From contig NZ_JAKVTV010000004.1 in the NCBI RefSeq assembly GCF_022489035.1, positions 209,575 through 273,574 of the forward strand: 64,000 bases of DNA, given 5' to 3'. The position numbers and the translations under genes were made by a program. The notes beneath the pieces are model-generated. The model worked only from the letters and a program-made list of their open reading frames with translations. It had not been told where the DNA came from and searched no databases. The DNA is from Christiangramia lutea. GTDB taxonomy: Bacteria > Bacteroidota > Bacteroidia > Flavobacteriales > Flavobacteriaceae. Positions 36,037-43,564 of this stretch are shown here, in pieces (position 1 is the first letter of the stretch; the number at the start of each line of letters is the position of its first letter).

Positions 36037-36097
36037 TCTGTCATCCTGAACTTGTTTCAGGGCTTTTGAGAAGCTGAAACAAGTTCAGCTTGACGCT
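36037..36097. repeat. Palindromic repeat inside the trp operon (trpG-trpD gap)
   Basis: CTGAACTTGTTTCAG (36046-36060) and CTGAAACAAGTTCAG (36074-36088) are a perfect 15-bp inverted repeat with a 13-nt loop, flanked by GTCATC. It belongs to the same general class as the elements near 26.0 and 30.4 kb. Confidence 0.8.
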
Positions 36098-36105
36098 GTG
36101 TTGAA

Positions 36106-36738
36106 CTAATGTGATGGTTTCTCAGATTTTGATACTTCTACTTTTTGCCTATTATCTAAATCTGGCCCGTGCGCCCAGTTTTTGATCATTTTCTTTCCTT
36201 CAGGAGTTAGTACAGATTCAGGATGAAACTGGACTCCGCGTACATCAAATTCTGTGTGTCTTAGGGACATTATCTCTCCCTTTTCATCATAGCTGGTTGC
36301 CTGTAGCATTGGAGGAAGGTCTTTTTTTACTACCCAGGAGTGATATCTGCCCACCTGTAATTCCTTTTCCAGACCGTTAAAGATATATTCATCATCAACA
36401 AAAAGTTCAATTTTAGTGGCAACGCCGTGATATACCTCATCGAGGTTAAGTAATTTTCCGCCAAAAACTTCCCCTATTGCCTGCATTCCCAGGCAAACTC
36501 CCAGGATGCTTTTAGTAGCGGCATATTTTTTAATAATGGGTTTTAAGAGGCCGGCTTCATCTGGAATTCCGGGACCTGGGGAAAGTAAAATTTTATCATA
36601 CTCTTCAACATCGTCAATGTGTAGTTGATCATTACGCCTTACTACCACTTCGCAATCCAGTTCTTCCAGGTAATGCACCAGATTATACACGAAAGAATCG
36701 TAATTGTCTATTACCAGTATTTTCTTCATCTTTTTCAT
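36106..36738 (-). CDS. trpG: Anthranilate synthase glutamine amidotransferase subunit
   Basis: Supplies ammonia from glutamine to TrpE. From the ATG at 36738 there are 210 residues. The class I amidotransferase triad is visible: nucleophile Cys in LGVCLGMQAIGEVFGG (about 79-94), and His/Glu in FHPESVLT (about 175-182). The start is chosen because the trpE stop (TAG) ends one base before it; the longer frame from 36762 would overlap trpE without matching the family. A second ATG at 36729 is also possible. Confidence 0.95.
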   Translation of the reverse strand: MKKMKKILVIDNYDSFVYNLVHYLEELDCEVVVRRNDQLHIDDVEEYDKILLSPGPGIPDEAGLLKPIIKKYAATKSILGVCLGMQAIGEVFGGKLLNLDEVYHGVATKIELFVDDEYIFNGLEKELQVGRYHSWVVKKDLPPMLQATSYDEKGEIMSLRHTEFDVRGVQFHPESVLTPEGKKMIKNWAHGPDLDNRQKVEVSKSEKPSH

Positions 36739-36739
36739 T

Positions 36740-38134
36740 CTAAATTTCTTCAGCAATTTCAAGGGCTTTGGTTAAAGCTCCCAGTTTATTATAAACTTCC
36801 TGTAATTCATTTTCAGGTTTTGATTCTGAAACTATACCTGCTCCAGCCTGGTAGTGTAATTCATGATTCTTGCTTACAAATGACCTAATGATGATCGCAT
36901 GGTTAAAATTTCCCTCAAAATCCATAAATCCAATTGCTCCACCGTAGGCACTCCTATTCACGTTTTCGAACTTTTCGATCAGTTTTAAAGCCATTGGTTT
37001 TGGCGCCCCGCTTAGGGTTCCTGCCGGAAAAGTGTCGGCCACGATCTGAGGTGTCGCTACATCACTGGAAATCTTACCGGTAACCTTGCTTACCAGGTGG
37101 ATCACATGAGAGAAAAACTGAATTTCGCGGTAAGTTTCTACCTTTACCTCGCTCCCGTTACGGCTAAGATCATTCCGGGCAAGATCTACCAACATTACAT
37201 GTTCAGAATTCTCTTTTTCATCTGCGGCAAGTTTCTTCGCGATCTCAGCATCTTCTTGATCATTTCCGGTCCTTTTAAATGTACCGGCAATGGGATGAAT
37301 TTCTGCCCTTCCTTTATTAACTACCAATTGCGCTTCAGGGGAACTACCAAAAATTTTAAAATTCCCATAATCGAAATAGAACAGGTAAGGGGAGGGGTTC
37401 ACATTTCGAAGTGCACGATAAACATTAAATTCATCACCCTTGAATTTTTGCGAGAACCTTCTAGAGAGGACTAGCTGAAATACATCACCTCTGTGGCAAT
37501 GGTCTTTAGCTGATTTTACCATGGATTTGTACTCCTCATCGCTTAAATTAGAAACCGGATCTTCACTTCTGCTGAAATTGTAAGAGGCAAAATTCTTTAC
37601 TCTTAATAATTGCTCAATTTCATCCAGATTATCCTCAGAATTGTAGGAGTGATCAAAAATATATGCCTCATTTTTGAAGTGATTAATGGCAATGATATTT
37701 TGATAAACTGCGTAATATATATCAGGGATCTGTAAATCCTCTTGTTTTCTTTTAATTTCAACATTTTCAAAGTATCGTACCGAGTCGTAGGCGATATAAC
37801 CAAAAAGTCCATTATTAATGAACTTGAATTCGGAAGAATCTGCTTTAAAAGCTTTGGAAAACGTCTGAATTTGCTCTGGTACAGAAACAAACTCATCAAT
37901 ATTCAAAGTTTTGGAACTACCGTTAGGGAATGTGGTAGTGATCACTTCATTTTCCAGTTTGAAACTGGCAATAGGATTACAGCAGATATATGAAAAACTA
38001 TTATCACTAGCATGATAATCGCTACTTTCCAAAAGTAAACTATTGGGATATCTATCTCTTAATTTAAGGTAGATACTCACCGGAGTTATAGTATCGGCAA
38101 GGATCTTCTTGTATTTTGTATTTAATTCAAACAT
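36740..38134 (-). CDS. trpE: Anthranilate synthase component I
   Basis: Converts chorismate plus ammonia to anthranilate, the first committed step of tryptophan synthesis. The 464 residues include the N-terminal LLLESSDYH segment, where tryptophan binds for feedback inhibition in the family, and the C-terminal chorismate-binding domain with FQLVLSRRF, SPSPYLFY-like NPSPYLFYF, IAGTFKRTG, LVDLARNDLSRNG, FPAGTLSGAPK and GGAIGFMDF. It is the first structural gene after the attenuator. Confidence 0.96.
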   Translation of the reverse strand: MFELNTKYKKILADTITPVSIYLKLRDRYPNSLLLESSDYHASDNSFSYICCNPIASFKLENEVITTTFPNGSSKTLNIDEFVSVPEQIQTFSKAFKADSSEFKFINNGLFGYIAYDSVRYFENVEIKRKQEDLQIPDIYYAVYQNIIAINHFKNEAYIFDHSYNSEDNLDEIEQLLRVKNFASYNFSRSEDPVSNLSDEEYKSMVKSAKDHCHRGDVFQLVLSRRFSQKFKGDEFNVYRALRNVNPSPYLFYFDYGNFKIFGSSPEAQLVVNKGRAEIHPIAGTFKRTGNDQEDAEIAKKLAADEKENSEHVMLVDLARNDLSRNGSEVKVETYREIQFFSHVIHLVSKVTGKISSDVATPQIVADTFPAGTLSGAPKPMALKLIEKFENVNRSAYGGAIGFMDFEGNFNHAIIIRSFVSKNHELHYQAGAGIVSESKPENELQEVYNKLGALTKALEIAEEI

Positions 38135-38153
38135 GAAATGTTGATTTTAAGCA

Positions 38154-38184
38154 ATAAAAAAAGGCCTGTCGTGAGACAAGCCTT
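38154..38184 (-). terminator. Attenuator terminator in the trp leader
   Basis: AAGGCTTGTC-tcac-GACAGGCCTT forms a 10-bp stem with one G-U pair and a 4-nt loop, followed by seven T. It lies 33 bp past the leader-peptide stop codon and 20 bp before trpE. Confidence 0.9.
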
Positions 38185-38215
38185 GGTAATTTCTATATTG
38201 GAAATAGCAGTTTAG

Positions 38216-38222
38216 CTCACGA
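38216..38222 (-). promoter_or_regulatory. Antiterminator segment of the trp leader
   Basis: TCGTGAG, which contains the leader stop codon TGA, is exactly complementary to CTCACGA (38169-38175) in the loop and inner stem of the terminator. Three further pairs are possible after one mismatch. A ribosome stalled on the Trp codons would leave it free; a ribosome at the stop codon would hide it. Confidence 0.6.
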
Positions 38223-38273
38223 ATTTTGACGTAAGTAATTCCACCACCAGTTATTTCTTTTCATTAAAAACAT
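38217..38273 (-). CDS. trpL: trp operon leader peptide with three consecutive Trp codons
   Basis: An 18-codon frame, MFLMKRNNWWWNYLRQNS, lies between the promoter and the terminator. Three of its codons are consecutive TGG. The second ATG (38264) would give 15 residues starting MKRNNWWW. The peptide has no role of its own: its translation senses charged tRNA-Trp. The predicted transcription start coincides with the first ATG, so the leader is either leaderless or uses the second ATG. Confidence 0.85.
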   Translation of the reverse strand: MFLMKRNNWWWNYLRQNS

Positions 38274-38278
38274 GACTT

Positions 38279-38308
38279 CAAATATAAAGATGAAATTTTT
38301 CTAAACAA
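38279..38308 (-). promoter_or_regulatory. Promoter of the trp operon
   Basis: TTG at 38308-38306, a 19-bp spacer and TATATTTG at 38286-38279 on the minus strand match the Bacteroidota consensus at every fixed position. It is the best promoter in the window. Confidence 0.8.
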
Positions 38309-38321
38309 ATATTTTTCCAAA

Positions 38322-38350
38322 AATAAATCCCGGAATTAATTATCCGGGAT
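38322..38350 (-). terminator. Terminator of yceI operon (shared gap with trp promoter)
   Basis: ATCCCGGA and TCCGGGAT pair over 8 bp. On the minus strand the hairpin follows trp-ward of yceI's stop region in sequence order and is rich in T afterwards. NB: yceI ends at 38359, so this hairpin lies just downstream of it. Confidence 0.7.
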
Positions 38351-38358
38351 CTAACATG

Positions 38359-38928
38359 CTAGAATTTGAGGTTTACTGCAAGTTCAAAGTTGTCATAAAT
38401 GGTCTTGTCTCCTAGATTGTCAAAGAAACTTCCTGAACCATATCTCACGTTATATTTTGAACGGTCTATTGTTAGTTCTGTAGATGCAGAATTACCATTC
38501 ATTTCCAGGTCGAAGGTAATTGGATGAGTTTCATTTTTGATGGTAAGGTCTCCAACGATACCATATTTACCGTTTCCTTTTTCAGCTGCACTGGTAATTA
38601 CCAGTTTAGCGGTTGGGTGCTTTTCAACTCCGAAGAAATCTTCCGATTTTAGGTGTCCCTCCAGCTTTCCTTTGTTTTCGCCGGTAAGGTCTGTAACTGC
38701 AATTGTACTCATGTCCATTACGAATTCCCCGCCAACAATCTTATCATCTTCCATCATGAAGTATCCGCTCTCCAGATCTATAGTACCATTATGTGATCCG
38801 GTTACTTTTTCACCAGTCCATTTTACAGTACTGGCTTCAACGTCCACCTCTTTTTTTGTATTGGTGAATGCAAGAGTAGTCAATACTATTACTGCGGCAA
38901 TTCCGCCTTTTAAAATTCCAGTTTTCAT
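38359..38928 (-). CDS. YceI family protein
   Basis: Exported lipocalin-like beta-barrel of 189 residues that binds long-chain isoprenoids or amides in characterised members. A signal peptide (1-22) is followed by VKWTGEKVTGSHNGTIDLESGYF, FVMDMSTIAV, HLKSEDFFGVEKHPTAKLVI and a C-terminal FELAVNLKF. All YceI motifs are present. It is the last gene of the MarR-nitroreductase-YceI operon and so probably responds to the same signal. Confidence 0.9.
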   Translation of the reverse strand: MKTGILKGGIAAVIVLTTLAFTNTKKEVDVEASTVKWTGEKVTGSHNGTIDLESGYFMMEDDKIVGGEFVMDMSTIAVTDLTGENKGKLEGHLKSEDFFGVEKHPTAKLVITSAAEKGNGKYGIVGDLTIKNETHPITFDLEMNGNSASTELTIDRSKYNVRYGSGSFFDNLGDKTIYDNFELAVNLKF

Positions 38929-38947
38929 AATTATTGATTTTTGTTTG

Positions 38948-39601
38948 TTAAATTATTTCTATTAATTCCGATTTTGATTTTCTTACTTTGGTTAAGTGCT
39001 GATAATGATCCTCTTCACTTCTATATCCTACTGGTGCTATAACTGCAGTAGTAAGATTTTTCTCTTCAAGTCCAAGGATTTCATCGAATTTTTGCGCATC
39101 AAAACCTTCCATAGGACAAGTGTCGATCTTTATACTAGCCGCTGCAGATAATAAATTACCCAAAGCAATATAAGCCTGTTTAGCAGCCCAGATTTCTTGT
39201 TGTTCGGGAGAAAGTTGAAGCGTAGTATTCGTAATCATATCTTCCATTCCCTTTAAATTTTCCCTGGACAAATCTCTTGTATCTGCAATGTTATCCAGGT
39301 AGGAATCTAAATAGGCCTTATTTACCGATTTCAAATTAGCAAATACCAATAAATAAGAAGCATCTGTGATTTGCGTCTGATTCCAGGCAGCTGCTTTCAA
39401 TTTTTCTCTTGTTTCCTGGTCTTTCACTACGATTACCTGGTAGGGCTGAAGGCCATAAGAAGAAGCAGATAACTGAATACTTTCAAGTAAAGAGTTTAGA
39501 TCTTCCTGGCTAATTTCCCTTTCTGAATCGAATTTTTTAGTAGCGTAACGCCAGTTCAAATCTTCGATATAGGTGTTTTTTTCTTTAATTTCTAAGTTCA
39601 T
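38948..39601 (-). CDS. NAD(P)H-dependent nitroreductase family flavoprotein
   Basis: FMN oxidoreductase of 217 residues, NfsB-like. Visible features are WRYATKKFD near the N-terminus, SSYGLQPYQVIVV (about 51-63), the FMN-contact region ALGNLLSAAASIKIDTCPMEGFD (about 146-168), and LGLEEKNLTTAVIAPVGYRSEED. It probably reduces quinones or nitro compounds. Its start overlaps the MarR gene end by 17 bp, so the two are coupled. Confidence 0.9.
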   Translation of the reverse strand: MNLEIKEKNTYIEDLNWRYATKKFDSEREISQEDLNSLLESIQLSASSYGLQPYQVIVVKDQETREKLKAAAWNQTQITDASYLLVFANLKSVNKAYLDSYLDNIADTRDLSRENLKGMEDMITNTTLQLSPEQQEIWAAKQAYIALGNLLSAAASIKIDTCPMEGFDAQKFDEILGLEEKNLTTAVIAPVGYRSEEDHYQHLTKVRKSKSELIEII

Positions 39602-40034
39602 TTAATTGAGTGTTTAGGAGTAATATTTCTTTTTCATTTATTTTACTGGCTATACCTTGCTCGTGATCTTCCACCAGCGGATCCAACTTTCTTAAAAGTT
39701 CAAGTCCTTTGAAAGTTATTCTTATCTCAACCTTTCTTCGGTTGGATGGACAAACAATTCTTTCGCAAAGGTTCTTTTCCACTAATTTATCTACGAGTCT
39801 TGTGGTATTGCTCATTTTCGTAACCATTCTTTCCTGAATTGTGGAAAGATTTGCAGGTTTTCCTTTCTGACCACGAAGAATTCTTAAAACATTGAATTGC
39901 TGACTACTTATTTCGAAAGGTTTGAGTATTTCAGCCAGCTTCTCACTGAGGTAATTCGCAGTAACAATGATGTTCAATACCAGCTTCTTGGCTTCCGGCA
40001 TTTCTTTAGTTTTAAGTAATTCTTCTATTTTCAT
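39585..40034 (-). CDS. MarR family transcriptional regulator
   Basis: Winged-helix repressor of 149 residues. The DNA-binding core covers about 45-110: QFNVLRILRGQKGKPANLSTIQERM, then a recognition helix TKMSNTTRLVDKLVEKNLCER and a wing PSNRRKVEIRITFKG. It probably releases DNA on binding a phenolic or oxidising ligand. It heads the operon with nitroreductase and YceI, and two matching palindromes overlap its promoter, which suggests autoregulation. Confidence 0.9.
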   Translation of the reverse strand: MKIEELLKTKEMPEAKKLVLNIIVTANYLSEKLAEILKPFEISSQQFNVLRILRGQKGKPANLSTIQERMVTKMSNTTRLVDKLVEKNLCERIVCPSNRRKVEIRITFKGLELLRKLDPLVEDHEQGIASKINEKEILLLNTQLNELRN

Positions 40035-40061
40035 TTGTATCTACAACAATTGTATGTACAA
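40035..40061. promoter_or_regulatory. Tandem MarR-type operators
   Basis: TTGTATCTACAA (40035-40046) and TTGTATGTACAA (40050-40061) are two 12-bp sites with identical TTGTA/TACAA arms, centres 15 bp apart. The second overlaps the -7 box, and both cover the predicted transcription start and the start codon's upstream side. Confidence 0.65.
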
Positions 40062-40066
40062 ATATA
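40059..40066 (-). promoter_or_regulatory. -7 promoter element for the MarR-nitroreductase-YceI operon
   Basis: TATATTTG matches TAnnTTTG exactly. At 19 bp upstream the sequence reads TTT rather than TTG. Confidence 0.6.
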
Positions 40067-40186
40067 AAGCAAGTTGAGGTTGATAAAATTAATTTTCTGT
40101 TAAAATTAGTACTCATTCTTTGATGGATGCTTCAAAAAAAAAAATGGACTTATATTTACCATACCAATAAATTTAATGTTACCAAT

Positions 40187-40501
40187 ATGAAAGAATTAAA
40201 TCAGGAAGAATGGCAGGATAAGCTTAAAAATGATAAAGATGCAGTAATTCTGGATGTCCGTACAGAAGAAGAAGTAGACGAAGGATATATTCCAAACTCA
40301 AAGAATATAGACATCTATAAAGGGCAGGGTTTTATCAATGAGGTAGAGAAACTCGACAAGTCAAAACACTATTATATATATTGCAGATCTGGTAAAAGAA
40401 GTTCTCAGGCCTGTACTTTACTTGATCAAATGGGATTCAGTGAAACTTATAATCTTTTAGGAGGATTTTCTGAGTGGGAAGGTGAGAAGAAGACCGACTA
40501 A
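40187..40501 (+). CDS. Rhodanese-like domain protein
   Basis: Single-domain sulfurtransferase-type protein of 104 residues. From the ATG at 40187 it starts MKELNQEEWQDKL, then VILDVRTEEEVDEGYIPNSKNIDI (CH2A motif region), and the active-site loop YCRSGKRS with the catalytic Cys (about residue 67). A longer frame starts at 40127 but its first 20 residues are not family-like. The sulfur acceptor is unknown. Confidence 0.88.
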   Translation: MKELNQEEWQDKLKNDKDAVILDVRTEEEVDEGYIPNSKNIDIYKGQGFINEVEKLDKSKHYYIYCRSGKRSSQACTLLDQMGFSETYNLLGGFSEWEGEKKTD

Positions 40502-40521
40502 TTAATAATTTTACCCGAAAT

Positions 40522-40552
40522 AAAAGCACCAAATATTGGTGCTTTTTTATTG
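40522..40552 (+). terminator. Terminator of the rhodanese gene
   Basis: AAAAGCACCAA paired with TTGGTGCTTTT around a 3-nt loop, followed by more T, 20 bp after the stop codon. Confidence 0.85.
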
Positions 40553-40603
40553 TGCCTATACTCAAGATGATTTTTTTACGTTAAAAAACATAGTCTGAAC
40601 TAT

Positions 40604-40632
40604 TTGATTAGTCTATTAAATTGATATATTTA
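40604..40632 (+). promoter_or_regulatory. Promoter of the outer-membrane beta-barrel gene
   Basis: TTG (40604-40606), an 18-bp spacer and TATATTTA (40625-40632): a close match to the Bacteroidota pattern with one mismatch. Predicted start about 20 bp before the ATG at 40658. Confidence 0.6.
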
Positions 40633-40657
40633 ACCCCGATTGTCCGCGAATTATACT

Positions 40658-41353
40658 ATGATTATGAATAAAGCTTTTTATTTATTACTTATTGGCTTAT
40701 TGTGCTTTTCCGTGTCTAATGCTCAGGAATTTAGCTTTGGAATAAAAGGTGGTCCCAGTTATGTAATGGGTGGCCAGATCACGGGAAGAGTAGGTGGAGG
40801 TACCGATTTTGGAGGTACCGTAGAGGCTGATTCTAAGTTTAAATATCATGGAGGAGGTTTTTTTGAAGTAAGATTCAATAAATTCCTTATTCGGCCGGAA
40901 GTTATATACAGTGCTATGGAAACTGAATTTGCTTTCCCAACCAGACCTTCAATTTATGCTGTAGAGAAAGTTAGCGTGCCATTGCTATTTGGATATAATG
41001 TTTGGGGGCCTCTGGACATTTATGCAGGACCTGCATATCAAAAAATTCTGGATGCCACCTTAGAAGGTAATGAACCAGATCAACCAGTTATTGTGCAGAA
41101 TACTCCACTCGCAGCTCAAGCAGGAATTAAGGCTAGTTTTGGACGATTCGAGCTGGATCTTAGGTATGATCGTACACTTGCTTCCAAAGAACCATATATT
41201 ATTAACATTGTAAATGGAGGAAGTGACGGATATGGAATAAATACAGCAGATTTTGATGACTCCAGATTAAACCAGATCTTATTAAGTATAAGCTTCAAGA
41301 TATTCGATAGTGCCGCGAATCCTGGAAGGCGAAAGGGAGGATGTTACTTCTAG
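40658..41353 (+). CDS. Outer-membrane beta-barrel (porin family) protein
   Basis: A 231-residue exported protein. A signal peptide (about 1-23, ending SNAQ) is followed by an eight- or ten-strand barrel rich in alternating aromatic and glycine residues: EFSFGIKGGPSYVMGG, GGFFEVRFNKFLIRPEVIYS, VPLLFGYNVWGPLDIYAGPAYQ, and RLNQILLSISFKIF. The tail ends in a Cys (GGCYF). It is the PF13568-type barrel common in Bacteroidota; ligand unknown. The TTG at 40640 lies upstream of the predicted mRNA 5' region and is not used. Confidence 0.82.
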   Translation: MIMNKAFYLLLIGLLCFSVSNAQEFSFGIKGGPSYVMGGQITGRVGGGTDFGGTVEADSKFKYHGGGFFEVRFNKFLIRPEVIYSAMETEFAFPTRPSIYAVEKVSVPLLFGYNVWGPLDIYAGPAYQKILDATLEGNEPDQPVIVQNTPLAAQAGIKASFGRFELDLRYDRTLASKEPYIINIVNGGSDGYGINTADFDDSRLNQILLSISFKIFDSAANPGRRKGGCYF

Positions 41354-41770
41354 CACTATCAAATTTCAAGTAAAATAGTATTGCGACTCCCATTGAGGAG
41401 TCGTTTTTTTTACCTCATAATTCCCGCCAAATTATAATATGAGCCTAATATTCATAAGAGTTATGTGGCATGTGGCGATAACCTAGAACAATTATAAATT
41501 TCGAAAATTAAGACTATATAACCTGAAAAATAGAAAAGGGATAACACTGGTTATCCCTTTTCCTGGTTGGTTAGTTAAAGAATAAGGTAAAATTTTCACC
41601 TATGCTATACTTACTCAATAACCAAAACTTTGAATTTTAAAGCTATAGCAATTTTTTTTAATTTCCTATTATCTTTTTAGTGTTTCGCCGAAAGATTGCT
41701 GAATTACCTAATATTTATTTCAGAATTGGAATCATTCTTTAAGCAGATGGATTGAATTTAAAATAAGATT
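41354..41770. other. 417-bp intergenic region with two hairpins
   Basis: No gene was found. It holds the barrel gene's terminator (41384-41411) and an unexplained strong hairpin (41533-41562), GAAAAGGGATAAC-actg-GTTATCCCTTTTC, with 13 paired bases. The rest is AT-rich with no long frame on either strand. A short RNA ending at the hairpin is possible. Confidence 0.5.
41384..41411 (+). terminator. Terminator of the beta-barrel gene
   Basis: CGACTCC-cattga-GGAGTCG followed by eight T, 30 bp after the stop. Confidence 0.9.
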
Positions 41771-42361
41771 TTAAATGTTTTTTTCTTCCTGGGCCAGAAT
41801 TAGTTTCTTTTTATTCTTTTGCTTAACCGGTTCTAAAACTTTCATTCCAAAAGGGGTTTGAAACTTATGAGTGTTCAAAAAGTCGAGCTGGATATCGAAC
41901 CATCTCTTTTGATCAATCGAAGGATTTGAATAAAGTAATTCCCGATAAAGAAGATTGGAATAATGATCATAATCTTCTGTACCCAGATAAAAGAGATCTG
42001 CGTCAGCGACAATTTTATCATACTTATTGAAGGTTTTCTGAGGAATTCTGGTAGCGTTTATCATTCCGCAGATCTTGGAAATTTCTTCTTCAGAGTAACC
42101 AAATTCAGGTAATTCTTTTGACGCTAGCTTACAACTTTTAGTTTCGTGATCTTCCCGACCTATTAAAAATCCAGCATCGTGGTAAAGGGCCGCGACCTTG
42201 ATCAGGTTGATCTCATATTCAGAAAGGTTCTGGTCTTTAGCAAGGAAGATTGCACGATCTATTACAGACCTTGTATGGCTCGCGCTGTGATAATATAAAT
42301 AATAAGGTAATTCCTTTTCCAGGCGCGAATAAAGACTATCAAAAATCTGATTAAATTCCAT
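41771..42361 (-). CDS. HD-domain phosphohydrolase
   Basis: A 196-residue cytosolic protein. The HD metal motifs are visible: YHSASHTRSVIDR (His), AALYHDAGFLIGREDHE (HD pair) and IVADADLFYLG (Asp). Such proteins hydrolyse nucleotides or phosphate esters; the substrate is unknown. The last 20 residues are Lys-rich (KQKNKKK). It may end at the hairpin at 41533-41562. Confidence 0.85.
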   Translation of the reverse strand: MEFNQIFDSLYSRLEKELPYYLYYHSASHTRSVIDRAIFLAKDQNLSEYEINLIKVAALYHDAGFLIGREDHETKSCKLASKELPEFGYSEEEISKICGMINATRIPQKTFNKYDKIVADADLFYLGTEDYDHYSNLLYRELLYSNPSIDQKRWFDIQLDFLNTHKFQTPFGMKVLEPVKQKNKKKLILAQEEKNI

Positions 42362-42575
42362 TTTCAGGTCAATTCGTCAATTTTACTTCCTTCTTAACTA
42401 TTACTATTTACGAAATTTAACGCAATTATGTCTAATTTTTAATAATCAACTTTAATTGGCTGATTTATGAAAAAAGTATTTTGACATTAGCGAAGAGTTA
42501 TTTTTCTTTCTAAAAATCCTTCTAAACACTACGTTTAGCTGTAAAATTAACCGTTGATTTTATCAATTAGAGCTT

Positions 42576-43430
42576 TTAAAATTTCCAGGCGATAATTCTG
42601 GATTTTTTGTTTCCCTGATGCATTTCTATTGTTTTGTACTCTGCTTTTAACTTTATTAGTTGTTTAAAAATTTTTTCCAAATTTTCCTTCCTCGAAACTA
42701 AACTGGTGAACCAGCCAACCTGTTCTTTAAAAAGAACACTTTCTTTTATCATTCTTTTTATAAATAATGCTTCACCTCCATTGCACCATAATTCATTGGC
42801 CTGTCCGCCAAAATTTAATTTGTTTCCCTCTTTTACTCCAAGATTTCTTATCTTCTTTTCTGCCGCTTTTTTTGCCTCCTTTTCTGAAGAATGAAAAGGT
42901 GGATTACACATACTGAAATTAAAATATTCCTCTTTGCCTATAATCCCCTTGAATATACTTCCGCGATCTTCCTGAAATCGAATGTTGATTTTATCGATCA
43001 AATTTTGGTTAGCAACAACATTTTTTCGAGCGGCGATAACCGAGGTTTCTTCAATATCTGTTCCGGTCATTTTCCAGCCATAAATTCGATTGGCAAGAAT
43101 TGGGTATATGCAATTAGCCCCTGTACCAATATCAAGCCCGGATATATCACCCTTTTCATTTTCATGAGATATGAGGTCTGCAATATGGTGTATATAATCT
43201 GCTCTTCCAGGGATTGGAGGACAAAGATAGTTTTCAGGAATATCCCAGTTTTCAACCTGATAGTGAAGCTTTAATAAAGCCCGATTCAATTGAAGTATCG
43301 CTCCTGGATTGGCAAAATCTATGGTTTTCTCTCCATTTTTTCTTTGAATAATGAATGGAACCAGTTCCGGATTAACTTCTGTTAATGATTTAAAATTGTA
43401 AGCTTTTCTATGAATATTTTGAGAATGCAT
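42576..43430 (-). CDS. rlmF: 23S rRNA (adenine(1618)-N6)-methyltransferase
   Basis: SAM-dependent enzyme that methylates A1618 of 23S rRNA. The 284 residues match YbiN: FANPGAILQLNRALLKLHY (about 59-77), CPPIPGRADYIHHIADL, the SAM loop LDIGTGANCIYPI (about 114-126), catalytic MCNPPFHSS (NPPF, about 176-184), and the C-terminal FTSLVSRKENL. It lies alone between intergenic gaps. Confidence 0.93.
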   Translation of the reverse strand: MHSQNIHRKAYNFKSLTEVNPELVPFIIQRKNGEKTIDFANPGAILQLNRALLKLHYQVENWDIPENYLCPPIPGRADYIHHIADLISHENEKGDISGLDIGTGANCIYPILANRIYGWKMTGTDIEETSVIAARKNVVANQNLIDKINIRFQEDRGSIFKGIIGKEEYFNFSMCNPPFHSSEKEAKKAAEKKIRNLGVKEGNKLNFGGQANELWCNGGEALFIKRMIKESVLFKEQVGWFTSLVSRKENLEKIFKQLIKLKAEYKTIEMHQGNKKSRIIAWKF

Positions 43431-43564
43431 TCATGTGAATTTTCTTTTTCAAAGATATAGCCTTTAAAGCAATCCTAATCATTCAAAAAAGATGCTTTAA
43501 TGTGATAATTGTTACTTCTGGAAAGCCATGCTTTGGATAAATTTATAGTATAAAATTAAGAGTC

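Noticed and set aside
40127..40186. 20-residue extension of the rhodanese protein
   Set aside because: The conserved domain begins right after the ATG at 40187, and the extension is low-complexity AT-rich sequence.
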